The notes below the pieces were generated by a model. It saw nothing but the letters and a program-made list of their open reading frames with translations, was not told the origin of the DNA and did no database searches. Of a DNA stretch of 64,000 nucleotides, positions 45,427-54,555 are shown in pieces. Numbering within the stretch: the first letter of the stretch is position 1; each line of letters starts with the position of its first letter. Location of the stretch: contig NZ_CP117523.1 in assembly GCF_036812735.1 (NCBI RefSeq), positions 1,922,001 to 1,986,000 on the forward strand, given 5' to 3'. The position numbers and the translations under genes are program-made. Source of the DNA: Terrisporobacter glycolicus ATCC 14880 = DSM 1288. Its GTDB lineage: Bacteria > Bacillota > Clostridia > Peptostreptococcales > Peptostreptococcaceae.

Positions 45427-46461
45427 TTATTTTACGTTTTTAATAGCATTTTCAGCATAAGTTGTAGTTACTACTGAGTCATATGGTACTTTCTCGTTCA
45501 ATTCTCCGCCTTCAATCATAACATCCATTAATCTATTTAAACTATCTTCTTTTAGAAGAGGATCTGATGACCACGCATCTATTTCTTTATACTTTTGTGC
45601 AACAATTTCCAAATCTTCTAAAGAAGTATCTTCAAAGAATGGTTGCATAGCCTTAGCTACTTCTTTGTCAGAAGCTTGTTGAACCCATTTTTGACCTTTA
45701 TATAGGGCATTAGTAAATCTTTGTACTAAGTCTGAATTCTTATCCATATATGATTTAGTAGCACTGTAACAAGTAAAAGGTATTTCACCAGCATCTCTGC
45801 CAACAGATGATACAATATAACCTGCACCTTCTTTTACCAACTGAGTTGCTGTAGGTTCAAATGCAGTAGTATAATCAGCCTCACCAGCAGCAAATGCTCC
45901 AGCCATTACACCAAATTGCACATCTGTACGAACGTTCACTTGATTTTTTGATGTTTTTTCACCAATATTTAAACCTTGATTTTTTAGTAAGTATTCCAAT
46001 GTCATTAGAGGAACTCCGCCAGCTCTTCCACCTAGAATTTCTTTTCCTTCTAAATCTTTATAAGTAAAATTATCATTTTTCTCTCTAGACACTATAAAAC
46101 TTCCGTCTCTTTTTGTTAATTGTGCAAAGTTAATAGCATAATCATCGCTACCTTGTTTATAAACGTATATAGAAGCTTCAGGACCCATAAGACCTATATC
46201 AGCTTCACCAGAAATTAAAGCAGCCATAGTTTTATCTGCACCTTGTGCATCTATTAAATCTACTTTAATTCCTTCTTCTTCAAAAAAACCTTTTGTAATT
46301 GCTGCGTATTGAGGTGCATAGAAAACAGAGTGTGTTACTTCTGCTATAGTAACCTTATCTAACTCTTTATCCTTTGTAGACTGGTTATTTGAAGCACAGC
46401 CAGTAAGACAGCACGCCCCTAAAGAAAGAGCACTTGCAAGAGCAATAATCTTTTTATGCAT
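45427..46461 (-). CDS. Substrate-binding lipoprotein, SsuA/NMT1-like
   Basis: The 344-residue protein has a lipoprotein signal ending in lipobox CLTGC. The NMT1/SsuA-type fold shows VFYAPQYAAITKGFFEEEGI and AALISGEADIGLMGPEAS. Such proteins feed aromatic sulfonate, nitrate/taurine-like, riboflavin or thiamine-precursor ABC importers. The substrate cannot be told from sequence. GGGGG stands upstream of its ATG. No permease or ATPase is adjacent; the SsuB/SsuC-like pair at 53737-55294 on the same strand is the obvious partner. Confidence 0.88.
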   Translation of the reverse strand: MHKKIIALASALSLGACCLTGCASNNQSTKDKELDKVTIAEVTHSVFYAPQYAAITKGFFEEEGIKVDLIDAQGADKTMAALISGEADIGLMGPEASIYVYKQGSDDYAINFAQLTKRDGSFIVSREKNDNFTYKDLEGKEILGGRAGGVPLMTLEYLLKNQGLNIGEKTSKNQVNVRTDVQFGVMAGAFAAGEADYTTAFEPTATQLVKEGAGYIVSSVGRDAGEIPFTCYSATKSYMDKNSDLVQRFTNALYKGQKWVQQASDKEVAKAMQPFFEDTSLEDLEIVAQKYKEIDAWSSDPLLKEDSLNRLMDVMIEGGELNEKVPYDSVVTTTYAENAIKNVK

Positions 46462-46523
46462 ATATATATCCCCCTATAAATTAACGATAATATATTATAT
46501 TTGATAGGGTATATTTATGTTAC

Positions 46524-46557
46524 AAAAAAAGAGAACATATATTATATATGTTCTCTA
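46524..46557 (-). terminator. Terminator of the LCP genes
   Basis: The palindrome GAGAACATATA...TATATGTTCTC (46531-46555) is followed on the minus strand by seven T. It lies just after the LCP stop at 46564. Confidence 0.85.
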
Positions 46558-46563
46558 AAATAT

Positions 46564-47541
46564 TTAATCATTTAGTTCTATTTTATTTGTTTCACTTAAA
46601 TATTTATTGTTTTCCATTGGTATATCATCAAAAATAAATTGTTTTAAAACTACTACTGAATTTTTATCATATAGCCAAACCCAACCAGCATCTTTATATT
46701 TTCCGCCTTTAGAGTGTACTTCATCTATAATAGGGAATTGTCCCTGTTTTATTGTACCATCTTTAGATAAGATTTTATAAGCTGATGTTCCGAGATTTAA
46801 TAATTCAATAGATCCCATATTAGTACTTACACATGGAAGTAAAGATTTTATTAATTTTGGATATTCAGATAAAGAAAGACCTTTTAATTTTGATGCTACT
46901 CCCATAATAACTTTTCTTTGCCTTCCATCTCTATAAATGGCGCTATCTATATCTCTAATTCTACAATAAGATATAGCTTGATAACCTGTTAATGTTTGTA
47001 CACCAGAACTTGAAATTAACTTCATTTCACCTTTGTCAGGATTGTTATAAGATTCATATGTGGAAGGTATTAACTTATTTACAGCTTTCATTTCTTTTTT
47101 AGAAATATCTACTTCCACTCCTCCAAGTTTTGTGATTACATCCATTAATCCTTCAAAATCAATTTGAATAAATTTATCAATTTCTATTCCAAATTCACTT
47201 TTTATAGTTTTAAATAATAACTGCTCTTTACCCCAAAAGTAGGATGCATTAAGCTTACCCTTGCCTTCTCCTGGTATTTCAACATATGTATCACGGGCTA
47301 AAGAAGTTAATTTTACACTTTTGTGTGTATTATCAATAGTAAGGATCATCATGCAGTCAGATCTGTAGGCGCTTTCATTTTCTCTACCATCAGTTCCCAG
47401 TAATAATATGTTGGTAACTCCCTCGACTTGTTGGTCAGTATTTACATTATTTATTCTATAATAGAGAAAACCGAAAACAGCCATTGGTAATAATAAAAGT
47501 ACTAAAACTAAAGCTATGACAATTTTTTTCCCACGAGACAT
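46564..47541 (-). CDS. LytR-CpsA-Psr (LCP) family cell-wall ligase
   Basis: The 325-residue protein has an N-terminal membrane anchor (VIALVLVLLLLPMAVFGFLY). The LCP domain follows, with ILLLGTDGRENESAYRSD, the arginine/aspartate site SLARDTYVEIPG and CRIRDIDSAIYRDGRQRK. LCP enzymes transfer glycopolymers from lipid carriers to peptidoglycan or other acceptors on the outer face of the membrane. AAAGGAG precedes the ATG. A very similar paralogue lies 53 bases upstream, pointing to a tandem duplication. Confidence 0.93.
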   Translation of the reverse strand: MSRGKKIVIALVLVLLLLPMAVFGFLYYRINNVNTDQQVEGVTNILLLGTDGRENESAYRSDCMMILTIDNTHKSVKLTSLARDTYVEIPGEGKGKLNASYFWGKEQLLFKTIKSEFGIEIDKFIQIDFEGLMDVITKLGGVEVDISKKEMKAVNKLIPSTYESYNNPDKGEMKLISSSGVQTLTGYQAISYCRIRDIDSAIYRDGRQRKVIMGVASKLKGLSLSEYPKLIKSLLPCVSTNMGSIELLNLGTSAYKILSKDGTIKQGQFPIIDEVHSKGGKYKDAGWVWLYDKNSVVVLKQFIFDDIPMENNKYLSETNKIELND

Positions 47542-47594
47542 ATTTACACTCCTTTATATATTCAAAGTTTCAAAGAAATTTCAAATATAAATTT

Positions 47595-48602
47595 TTAATA
47601 ATTTAAAGAGATATTACTATTGTTTTTTAAATATTCATTATTATTCATGTCTATGTTTTTGTATATAAAATCTCTTAATACACATGTGGAGTTAGTATCA
47701 TATAGCCATACCCAACCTGAATTGCCATATATTCCACCTTTTGAATGTATTTCATCTGTAATAGGGAATTCACCTTCTTTTAAAGTTGTTTTAAGTGATT
47801 TTCCAGCTAAAATATTATGTCCTGTAAGTGCAAGACTAGTAATTTCATTAGATGTTAAATTTGTTTTAACATATGGAATTATAGCATCTATTAACTGTGG
47901 ATATTTTGTAAAAGACACATCTTGGTATTTTTTCATTACAGCATTAATAACTTTTCTTTGTCTACCATCTCTAAGTATGGCACTATCCGCTTTTCTAATA
48001 CGGCTATAAGATAAAGCTTGATAACCATTTAATGTTTGTTTACCTGGTGATTCTATTAATTTCATTTCTCCTTTGTTAGGATTTTTACAGAATTTATAGC
48101 ATTCTGGAATAAATCTATTTACTTCATTTATTTCTGATTGTTTAACATCTATTTCTACACCGTCTAAAGCATAAATAATATCCATTAAAGAAGTAAAGTC
48201 AACAATAACATATTTATCTAGACCTATACCAAATTCATTCTCAATTGTTTCAAATAAAAGATTTTCCTTTCCCCAAAAATATGCAGTATTTAATTTCCCT
48301 TTGCCTTTTCCTGGTATATCTACATAAGTGTCTCTTGCTAAAGAAGTAAGTTTAATATTTTTATTATTATTATCAACAGTAAGAATAATCATAGAATCTG
48401 TTCTAAAGGCAGTTTCATCTTTTCTACCATCAGTTCCCAGTAATAAAATATTTGTTATACCATCAACTTCTTTAATTTTAGACTTGTAAGTTGATGATAC
48501 TGTTACATCTTTCAGTTTGTATTGTAAATATCCATATACCGACACTGGTATTATGATAATAAGGGATATTATACAAATAATAATTTTTTTGTATTTTGAC
48601 AT
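47595..48602 (-). CDS. LytR-CpsA-Psr (LCP) family cell-wall ligase, paralogue
   Basis: The 335-residue protein is closely related to its downstream neighbour. It has a membrane span near residues 5-25, ILLLGTDGRKDETAFRTD, SLARDTYVDIPGKGKGKL and YSRIRKADSAILRDGRQR. The two share many insertions, including the YFWGKE segment and the HSKGG...GWVWLYD ending, so they probably arose by duplication and may ligate different polymers or overlap in function. The start ATG follows GGTGATGG. Confidence 0.93.
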   Translation of the reverse strand: MSKYKKIIICIISLIIIIPVSVYGYLQYKLKDVTVSSTYKSKIKEVDGITNILLLGTDGRKDETAFRTDSMIILTVDNNNKNIKLTSLARDTYVDIPGKGKGKLNTAYFWGKENLLFETIENEFGIGLDKYVIVDFTSLMDIIYALDGVEIDVKQSEINEVNRFIPECYKFCKNPNKGEMKLIESPGKQTLNGYQALSYSRIRKADSAILRDGRQRKVINAVMKKYQDVSFTKYPQLIDAIIPYVKTNLTSNEITSLALTGHNILAGKSLKTTLKEGEFPITDEIHSKGGIYGNSGWVWLYDTNSTCVLRDFIYKNIDMNNNEYLKNNSNISLNY

Positions 48603-48758
48603 TTTCCATCACCCAATCTGATTATATTTATTTATAGTAAAAATTATACCAACTCAAGTATGTTAGGGCAAGAAGTAATTGAATTTTTTTCCAATAAACT
48701 ACATTTTTAGACGTTTTAAATTTTTATTATATTAAACAAAGTTATTTAACAAAATATA

Positions 48759-48772
48759 GGTAATCGCTTTCA
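48759..48772 (+). promoter_or_regulatory. cre-like catabolite-control site before the BMP gene
   Basis: GGTAATCGCTTTCA differs at one position from the Bacillus cre consensus (TGWAANCGNTNWCA). It overlaps where a -35 box would be for TATAAT at 48791-48796, a usual place for CcpA repression. Clostridial CcpA sites vary, so the call is tentative. Confidence 0.4.
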
Positions 48773-48800
48773 TATTGGTAAAAAATGGAATATAATTATA

Positions 48801-48815
48801 TTGACTATAAGTCAA
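48801..48815 (+). promoter_or_regulatory. Perfect palindrome between promoter and BMP gene
   Basis: TTGACTATAAGTCAA is an exact inverted repeat, located a few bases after the likely -10 box TATAAT (48791-48796) and before the ribosome site at 48825. It looks like an operator for a dimeric repressor. Confidence 0.4.
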
Positions 48816-48840
48816 AAAAATAATAGGGGGAAAATAAGGA

Positions 48841-49920
48841 ATGAAAAAGATCTTATCTATTTTACTATCCTGTGTCCTAGGACTTGGTTTAGTTGCGTGT
48901 AGTTCTTCGTCAAATGAAACTAGTAGTGAAGGTAAAGAAATTGCAATGATAACTGATATAGGAACAATTGATGACAAATCATTTAACCAAGGTACTTGGG
49001 AGGGAATAGAAGCTTACGCTAAAGAACACAATATCACTCATGAATATTACAAGCCAACAGAACAATCTACAGATGCATATTTAGCAGCTATAGAGTTAGC
49101 TGTTAAAGGTGGTGCAAAAGTAGTAGTTACTCCAGGATATTTATTTGAAGAGCCTATATACATAGCTCAAGACAAATACCCAGATGTACACTTCATATTA
49201 ATAGATGGTAATCCACATGATAAAGATATGAAAGATTACAAAACAAATAAAAATACTGTTGGTATAGTATTTGCAGAAGAACAATCTGGTTACTTGGCAG
49301 GTTATGCAGCTGTTAAAGAAGGGTATACAAAACTTGGATTTATGGGTGGAATGGCGGTACCTGCTGTAACTCGTTTTGGATATGGTTTTGTACAAGGTGC
49401 TGACGCTGCAGCAAAAGAGTTAAAATTAGATAAAGTAGATATTAAATACCATTATACTGGTGGATTTGATGCTACACCAGAAGTACAAACATTAGCCTCA
49501 TCTTGGTATACTGATGGAACTGAAGTAATATTTGCATGTGGTGGTGCTGTAGGAAACTCTGTAATGTCTGCTGCAGAATCAATAGAAGGTAAAAAAGTTA
49601 TAGGTGTTGATGTTGACCAAAGTAGTGAGTCCGATACAGTAATAACTTCTGCAATGAAAGGTTTATCATCAGCAGTAAAACAAACTTTAGATGACTATTA
49701 TAATGATAAGTTCCCAGGAGGACAATCTTTAGTTCTTGGTGCTGAAAAAGATGGTGTTATGCTTCCTATGGAAACATCTAAGTTTGAGAAATTCACAAAA
49801 GAAGATTACGATAAAGTTTACAAAGATTTAGCAGATGGAAAAATAAAACTTCAAAAAGACGATGTTAAAAAAGCAACAGATTTAAATGTTAGTGTTGTAT
49901 CTGTAAAAGTAGTAAAATAA
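48841..49920 (+). CDS. BMP-family nucleoside-binding lipoprotein
   Basis: The 359-residue lipoprotein (lipobox LVAC) belongs to the PnrA/BmpA family that binds purine nucleosides for ABC import. It shows ITDIGTIDDKSFNQGTWEGI, TPGYLFEEPIY, EEQSGYLAGYAAVKEGYTKL and VIGVDVDQS. An ATPase and two permeases follow, giving the four-gene layout of Bacillus NupNOPQ, a guanosine importer. A terminator lies between this gene and the ATPase (49942-49973), so read-through may set a higher level of binding protein. Confidence 0.93.
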   Translation: MKKILSILLSCVLGLGLVACSSSSNETSSEGKEIAMITDIGTIDDKSFNQGTWEGIEAYAKEHNITHEYYKPTEQSTDAYLAAIELAVKGGAKVVVTPGYLFEEPIYIAQDKYPDVHFILIDGNPHDKDMKDYKTNKNTVGIVFAEEQSGYLAGYAAVKEGYTKLGFMGGMAVPAVTRFGYGFVQGADAAAKELKLDKVDIKYHYTGGFDATPEVQTLASSWYTDGTEVIFACGGAVGNSVMSAAESIEGKKVIGVDVDQSSESDTVITSAMKGLSSAVKQTLDDYYNDKFPGGQSLVLGAEKDGVMLPMETSKFEKFTKEDYDKVYKDLADGKIKLQKDDVKKATDLNVSVVSVKVVK

Positions 49921-49941
49921 ATATATTTTTTATAAATAAGT

Positions 49942-49973
49942 AAAAAGTCAGTTCTTACGTAACTGACTTTTTT
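49942..49973 (+). terminator. Terminator between the binding-protein and ATPase genes
   Basis: AAAAAGTCAGTT pairs with AACTGACTTTTTT around CTTACGT. It probably lowers expression of the transporter genes relative to the binding protein. Confidence 0.88.
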
Positions 49974-50055
49974 ATTTTGACAATTTCCAAAAATTGTAAA
50001 AAAACTTTTTTTCTTGTATAATTATAATAAACAAATAATTAGTAAGGAGATATCT

Positions 50056-51600
50056 ATGGAACATATAATAGAAATGCTAAATATAACTAAAGAATTTCCT
50101 GGGATAATAGCTAATGACAATATTACTTTACAACTAAAAAAAGGAGAAATACATGCTTTATTGGGTGAGAATGGAGCAGGAAAATCCACACTAATGAGTG
50201 TGCTGTTCGGTTTGTACCAACCAGAAAAAGGTGTAATTAAAAAAAATGGAGAGGTTGTAAATATTAAAGATCCAAATGATGCAAATGAATTAGGCATTGG
50301 AATGGTTCACCAACACTTTAAGTTAGTTCATAATTTTACGGTACTACAAAATATAATTCTAGGCGTGGAAACTACAAGTCATGGATTGTTAAAAATGGAA
50401 GATGCTAGAAAAAGGGTTATTGATTTGTCTGAAAAATATGGACTAATGGTTGAACCAGATGCGATTATAGAAGATATAACAGTAGGAATGCAACAACGTG
50501 TAGAAATATTAAAAATGTTATATAGAGATAATGAAATTTTAATATTTGATGAACCAACAGCAGTACTCACTCCTCAAGAGATAGAAGAATTAATGAGAAT
50601 AATGAAAAGTTTGGCGAAAGAAGGAAAATCCATTTTATTTATTACTCATAAATTAAATGAAATAAAAGCAGTAGCTGATAGATGTACAGTTCTTAGAAAA
50701 GGAAAATATATTTACACTGTCAAAGTTAACCAAGTTACAAAAGAAGAACTTTCCGAAATGATGGTAGGACGTAAAGTAAACTTAGAAATAGAAAAGAACA
50801 TAACAAAAATTGGAGAAACTGTATTGGAAGTAAAAAACATATCAGTAAATTCCAAAGGTAATAATAAGAAGCTAATTGATAATGTGTCTTTTAATGTTAA
50901 AAAGGGAGAGATAGTTTGTATTGCAGGAATTGACGGAAATGGTCAATCAGAATTAGTATATGCTTTAACAGGACTTGGTCCTATAAGTAGTGGATGTGTT
51001 TATTTAAATGGAAGTGATATTACTAATGAAAGTGTTAGAAAAAGAAATATTAAAGGAATGGCACATATACCAGAAGATAGACATAAAGATGGATTAGTTT
51101 TAGAGTATTCTTTAGGTGAAAATCTTATGTTAAAAAGATATTTTGCGAAAGATTATCAAAATAAAGGATTTATAAATTTTCGCAGTGTGGATGAATATAC
51201 AAATAAATTAATAAGTCAATATGATATTAGAAGTGGTAAAGGGAATAAAACTACTGCTAGGAGCATGTCGGGAGGCAATCAACAAAAGGCTATTATAGCT
51301 AGAGAAGTTGATTTAGACCCAGAAATATTAATAGCAGTACAGCCTACTAGAGGGCTAGATGTTGGAGCAATAGAGTATATACATAATCAGTTAATTGAAG
51401 AAAGAGATAGAGGCAAAGCTATCTTACTTGTATCACTTGAACTTGATGAAGTTATGAATTTAAGCGATAGAATATTAGTAATTTATGAAGGAAAAATAGT
51501 TGCAGACTTAAAACCAGAAGAAGTAACAGTTCAAGAATTAGGTTTATATATGGCTGGATCTAAAACACAAATTACAAGTGAGGTGAGCGCTCATGAATAA
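50056..51600 (+). CDS. Nucleoside ABC transporter ATPase (tandem domains)
   Basis: The 514-residue protein has two ABC domains, as in ribose and BMP-type importers. The first shows GENGAGKSTLMSVLFGLYQP and IFDEPTAVLTPQE. The second has the degenerate Walker A GIDGNGQSELVYALTG, SGGNQQKAIIAREV and QPTRGLDVGA. ATG 50056 is chosen with AAGGAG upstream; the frame is open from 50014. The permease gene overlaps its end by eight bases. It corresponds to NupO. Confidence 0.94.
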   Translation: MEHIIEMLNITKEFPGIIANDNITLQLKKGEIHALLGENGAGKSTLMSVLFGLYQPEKGVIKKNGEVVNIKDPNDANELGIGMVHQHFKLVHNFTVLQNIILGVETTSHGLLKMEDARKRVIDLSEKYGLMVEPDAIIEDITVGMQQRVEILKMLYRDNEILIFDEPTAVLTPQEIEELMRIMKSLAKEGKSILFITHKLNEIKAVADRCTVLRKGKYIYTVKVNQVTKEELSEMMVGRKVNLEIEKNITKIGETVLEVKNISVNSKGNNKKLIDNVSFNVKKGEIVCIAGIDGNGQSELVYALTGLGPISSGCVYLNGSDITNESVRKRNIKGMAHIPEDRHKDGLVLEYSLGENLMLKRYFAKDYQNKGFINFRSVDEYTNKLISQYDIRSGKGNKTTARSMSGGNQQKAIIAREVDLDPEILIAVQPTRGLDVGAIEYIHNQLIEERDRGKAILLVSLELDEVMNLSDRILVIYEGKIVADLKPEEVTVQELGLYMAGSKTQITSEVSAHE

Positions 51601-52741
51601 ATTAAATAAATTAATACGAAGTGACGGATTTAATAGTGCAATGTCCTCTATATTTGCCATATTAATAGGACTTGCTTTTGGATTTATTGTTTTATTAATA
51701 AGTAATCCATCACAAGCAGTAAGGGGATTTGGAATAATTTTAGAAGGCGGATTTAGTACAGGAGCAAAAGGTATCGGTCAAGTTCTTTATTTTGCCACAC
51801 CATTGATACTAACTGGTCTTTCGGTAGGATTTGCATTTAAAACAGGGTTGTTTAACATAGGTGCTCCAGGACAATTTATAATGGGCGCATTTGCAGCAGT
51901 ATTTGTAGGGGTTAAGTGCACATTTTTACCAGCACCATTTCACTGGATAGTAGCACTGCTAGCTGCAGCAATTGTTGGAGGGCTTTGGGCATTGATTCCG
52001 GGCATATTAAAAGCTTATTATAATGTACATGAAGTTATTTCAACAATTATGATGAATTATATAGGTATGTATTTATGTAATATGTTAGTTAAATTATATA
52101 TATATGATTCTAACAAATCTATGTCACAAAATTGTTTAGCAAGTGCAGATTTACCAAAGTGGGGATTAGATAAGGTTTTTGTCAATGTTACAGGTACCTA
52201 CAAAGATATCTCTACAGTAAATGGAGGAATAATCATCGCTATTATTGTAGCTATATTAATTTATGTTATTTTAAATAAGACTATATTTGGATATGAGTTA
52301 AAGGCTTGTGGATTTAATTCAAGTGCAAGTAAATATGCAGGAATAAATGAAAAGAGAAATATTATTTTATCTATGGTAATAGCAGGTGCTTTATCAGGAC
52401 TTGGTGGAGGATTACTTTACTTATCAGGAGCAAATGGTAGACATATTAAAGTTGTAGACGTCTTAGCAGTAGAAGGTTTTAATGGGATACCAGTTGCACT
52501 TCTTGCACTTTCAAATCCTATAGGAATAATATTTTCTGCAATATTTATTTCTTACTTAACTTTAGGTGGAAACTACTTGCAAACTCTTAATTTTATGCCG
52601 GAAGTAATTGATATAATTATAGCTTGTATTATTTACTTTAGCGCTTTTGCATTATTCTTTAGATCCATATTACCTAAAATACTAAAAAAGAAAGATTCTA
52701 AAAAAGAAATAATAGAAGCTACTGAAGGGAGTGAAGAGTAA
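51593..52741 (+). CDS. Nucleoside ABC transporter permease, first subunit
   Basis: The 382-residue membrane protein of the BPD_transp_2 family has about ten spans. Characteristic segments are VGFAFKTGLFNIGAPGQFIM, PGILKAYYNVHEVISTIMMN and IAGALSGLGGGLLYLSG. It corresponds to NupP and is translated with coupling to the ATPase gene, whose stop lies inside it, and to the next permease, whose start shares the last base. Confidence 0.92.
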   Translation: MNKLNKLIRSDGFNSAMSSIFAILIGLAFGFIVLLISNPSQAVRGFGIILEGGFSTGAKGIGQVLYFATPLILTGLSVGFAFKTGLFNIGAPGQFIMGAFAAVFVGVKCTFLPAPFHWIVALLAAAIVGGLWALIPGILKAYYNVHEVISTIMMNYIGMYLCNMLVKLYIYDSNKSMSQNCLASADLPKWGLDKVFVNVTGTYKDISTVNGGIIIAIIVAILIYVILNKTIFGYELKACGFNSSASKYAGINEKRNIILSMVIAGALSGLGGGLLYLSGANGRHIKVVDVLAVEGFNGIPVALLALSNPIGIIFSAIFISYLTLGGNYLQTLNFMPEVIDIIIACIIYFSAFALFFRSILPKILKKKDSKKEIIEATEGSEE

Positions 52742-53700
52742 TGGAAATACTATTTTTAATAGTACAACAAACAATGTTCTTTTCCATACCTTTGTTAATA
52801 GTTGCACTTGGAGGAGTATTTACCGAGCGAGGTGGAGTTACAAATATAGCCTTAGACGGAATAATGATTATGGGTGCTTTTACAAGCATTTTGTTTATAA
52901 ATAAAATGCAAGATAAAATGAGTGGCCAATTACTATTAATAATGGCAATACTTATTGCAGTAATAACAGGTATGATATTTTCACTTTTACTTGCATACTC
53001 AGCAATAAATATGAAAGCAGACCAAATTATAGGTGGAACGGCTTTAAATATGTTTGCACCAGCTTTTGCTATTTATGCAGCTAGAATGATTCAAACAAAT
53101 GGAGTTCAACAAATTACATTTGACAATTCTTTTAGAATTCCTTCAGTTCCTATATTGGGAGATATACCTATAATAGGAGATTTGTTCTTTAAGAATTGCT
53201 ATATAACTACATATATAGGTTTAGCTATTTTAGTAATAGCTATTATAGTATTATATAAAACGAAATTTGGACTTAGACTTAGAGCTTGTGGTGAACATCC
53301 CCAAGCAGCTGATTCAGTAGGAATTAGTGTTTATAAAATGCGTTATTCAGGGGTATTGATCTCTGGTGCCCTTGCAGGACTTGGAGGGTTAGTATTTGTA
53401 ATACCAACTTCTACTAATTTTAATGCTACAGTTTCTGGGTATGGTTTCTTAGCCCTTGCTGTTATGATTTTTGGTCAGTGGAAACCCTTAAGAGTATTAT
53501 TCGCAGCATTTTTCTTTGGTTTAATGAAAACTGTTGCATCTGCATACTCAGTTATACCTTTGCTTTCAGGTTTAAATATACCTAGTGATGTATATAAAAT
53601 GATACCTTTTATTGCAACGCTTATAGTTCTAGCATTTACATCAAAATCATCACAAGCTCCAAGAGCTGTTGGAGAGCCTTACGACAAAGGGAGTAGATAG
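52741..53700 (+). CDS. Nucleoside ABC transporter permease, second subunit
   Basis: The 319-residue membrane protein shows LGGVFTERGGVTNIALDGIM at its start, MKADQIIGGTALNMFAPAF, and GVLISGALAGLGGLVFV, typical of the second permease (NupQ) of BMP-type importers. It starts at the last base of the previous stop (TAATG). A bidirectional terminator follows. Confidence 0.93.
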   Translation: MEILFLIVQQTMFFSIPLLIVALGGVFTERGGVTNIALDGIMIMGAFTSILFINKMQDKMSGQLLLIMAILIAVITGMIFSLLLAYSAINMKADQIIGGTALNMFAPAFAIYAARMIQTNGVQQITFDNSFRIPSVPILGDIPIIGDLFFKNCYITTYIGLAILVIAIIVLYKTKFGLRLRACGEHPQAADSVGISVYKMRYSGVLISGALAGLGGLVFVIPTSTNFNATVSGYGFLALAVMIFGQWKPLRVLFAAFFFGLMKTVASAYSVIPLLSGLNIPSDVYKMIPFIATLIVLAFTSKSSQAPRAVGEPYDKGSR

Positions 53701-53706
53701 ATAAAG

Positions 53707-53736
53707 AAAAAGTATTGCAAAAAGCAATACTTTTTT
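53707..53736. terminator. Bidirectional terminator
   Basis: AAAAAGTATTGC pairs with GCAATACTTTTT around AAAAA; it closes the nucleoside operon and the convergent ABC operon. Confidence 0.9.
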
Positions 53737-54555
53737 CTATCCTTTAATTTTTCGTTGTCTATAATAATAAAATTTTTCTATTAGATTAACAATTTCATAC
53801 ATAGCCCAAGCACAAACTGCAAGTACAAATACACCCATCATTACTACGTCTAGTTTAAATACTTGGCTTCCATAGACAATTAAATAACCTATACCATATC
53901 TTGAAACTAAAAATTCACCAACTATGACGCCTACCCAAGCCATACCAATATTAATTTTAGTTAGATTTATTAAATTTCCTATATTACCAGGTAAAATAAG
54001 CTTAAATAGAATTTGACTCTTTGTAGCCCCGAAACTTTTTAACATTTTAATTTTTTCTTCGTCCATATTTTTAAAATAATTATATGCAGATAATATAGTA
54101 ATAACAATAGAAATAGCAACTGCTGTAACTACGATACCTTCAATACCTGCGCCTACCCATACGATTATAATAGGAGCAAGTGCTGTTTTAGGTAGTGCAT
54201 TAAGAACTACTAAAAATGGGTCTAAAATTTTAGCTAATGTATCTGACCACCATAGCATAATGGCTATAATTATACCTAAGGTACTACCAATAACTAAACC
54301 TAGTACTGTTTCATAAACTGATATACCTATATGCTTAATTAATACTCCGCTGGAAACATAAGATATAAATAGATTATAAATATCAGAAGGTTTACTAAAT
54401 AAAAAAGTACTAATAATATTATTGTTAGCTAATGCTTCCCAAACAATAAAGAAACCTATTAATAAAACAATTTGTATTACAAATATCTTAATTTTTCTCA
54501 TTTTAACATCTTTTAAATATTTTTCGTATTCAATAGATTTATCATTGAATCTCAT
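53737..54555 (-). CDS. ABC transporter permease, SsuC-like
   Basis: The 272-residue protein has six hydrophobic spans. The binding-protein-dependent permease loop ILKSFGATKSQILFKLILPGN is close to the EAA consensus. Close relatives are SsuC/TauC/ThiX-type permeases. It overlaps the upstream ATPase gene by 14 bases (54542-54555), so translation is coupled. The binding protein for this importer is not in the operon and may be the lipoprotein at 45427-46461. Confidence 0.9.
   Translation of the reverse strand: MRFNDKSIEYEKYLKDVKMRKIKIFVIQIVLLIGFFIVWEALANNNIISTFLFSKPSDIYNLFISYVSSGVLIKHIGISVYETVLGLVIGSTLGIIIAIMLWWSDTLAKILDPFLVVLNALPKTALAPIIIVWVGAGIEGIVVTAVAISIVITILSAYNYFKNMDEEKIKMLKSFGATKSQILFKLILPGNIGNLINLTKINIGMAWVGVIVGEFLVSRYGIGYLIVYGSQVFKLDVVMMGVFVLAVCAWAMYEIVNLIEKFYYYRQRKIKG

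Noticed and set aside
48603-48840. Purine riboswitch before the nucleoside transporter
   Set aside because: The conserved purine aptamer loops are absent; only promoter and operator-like elements are seen.
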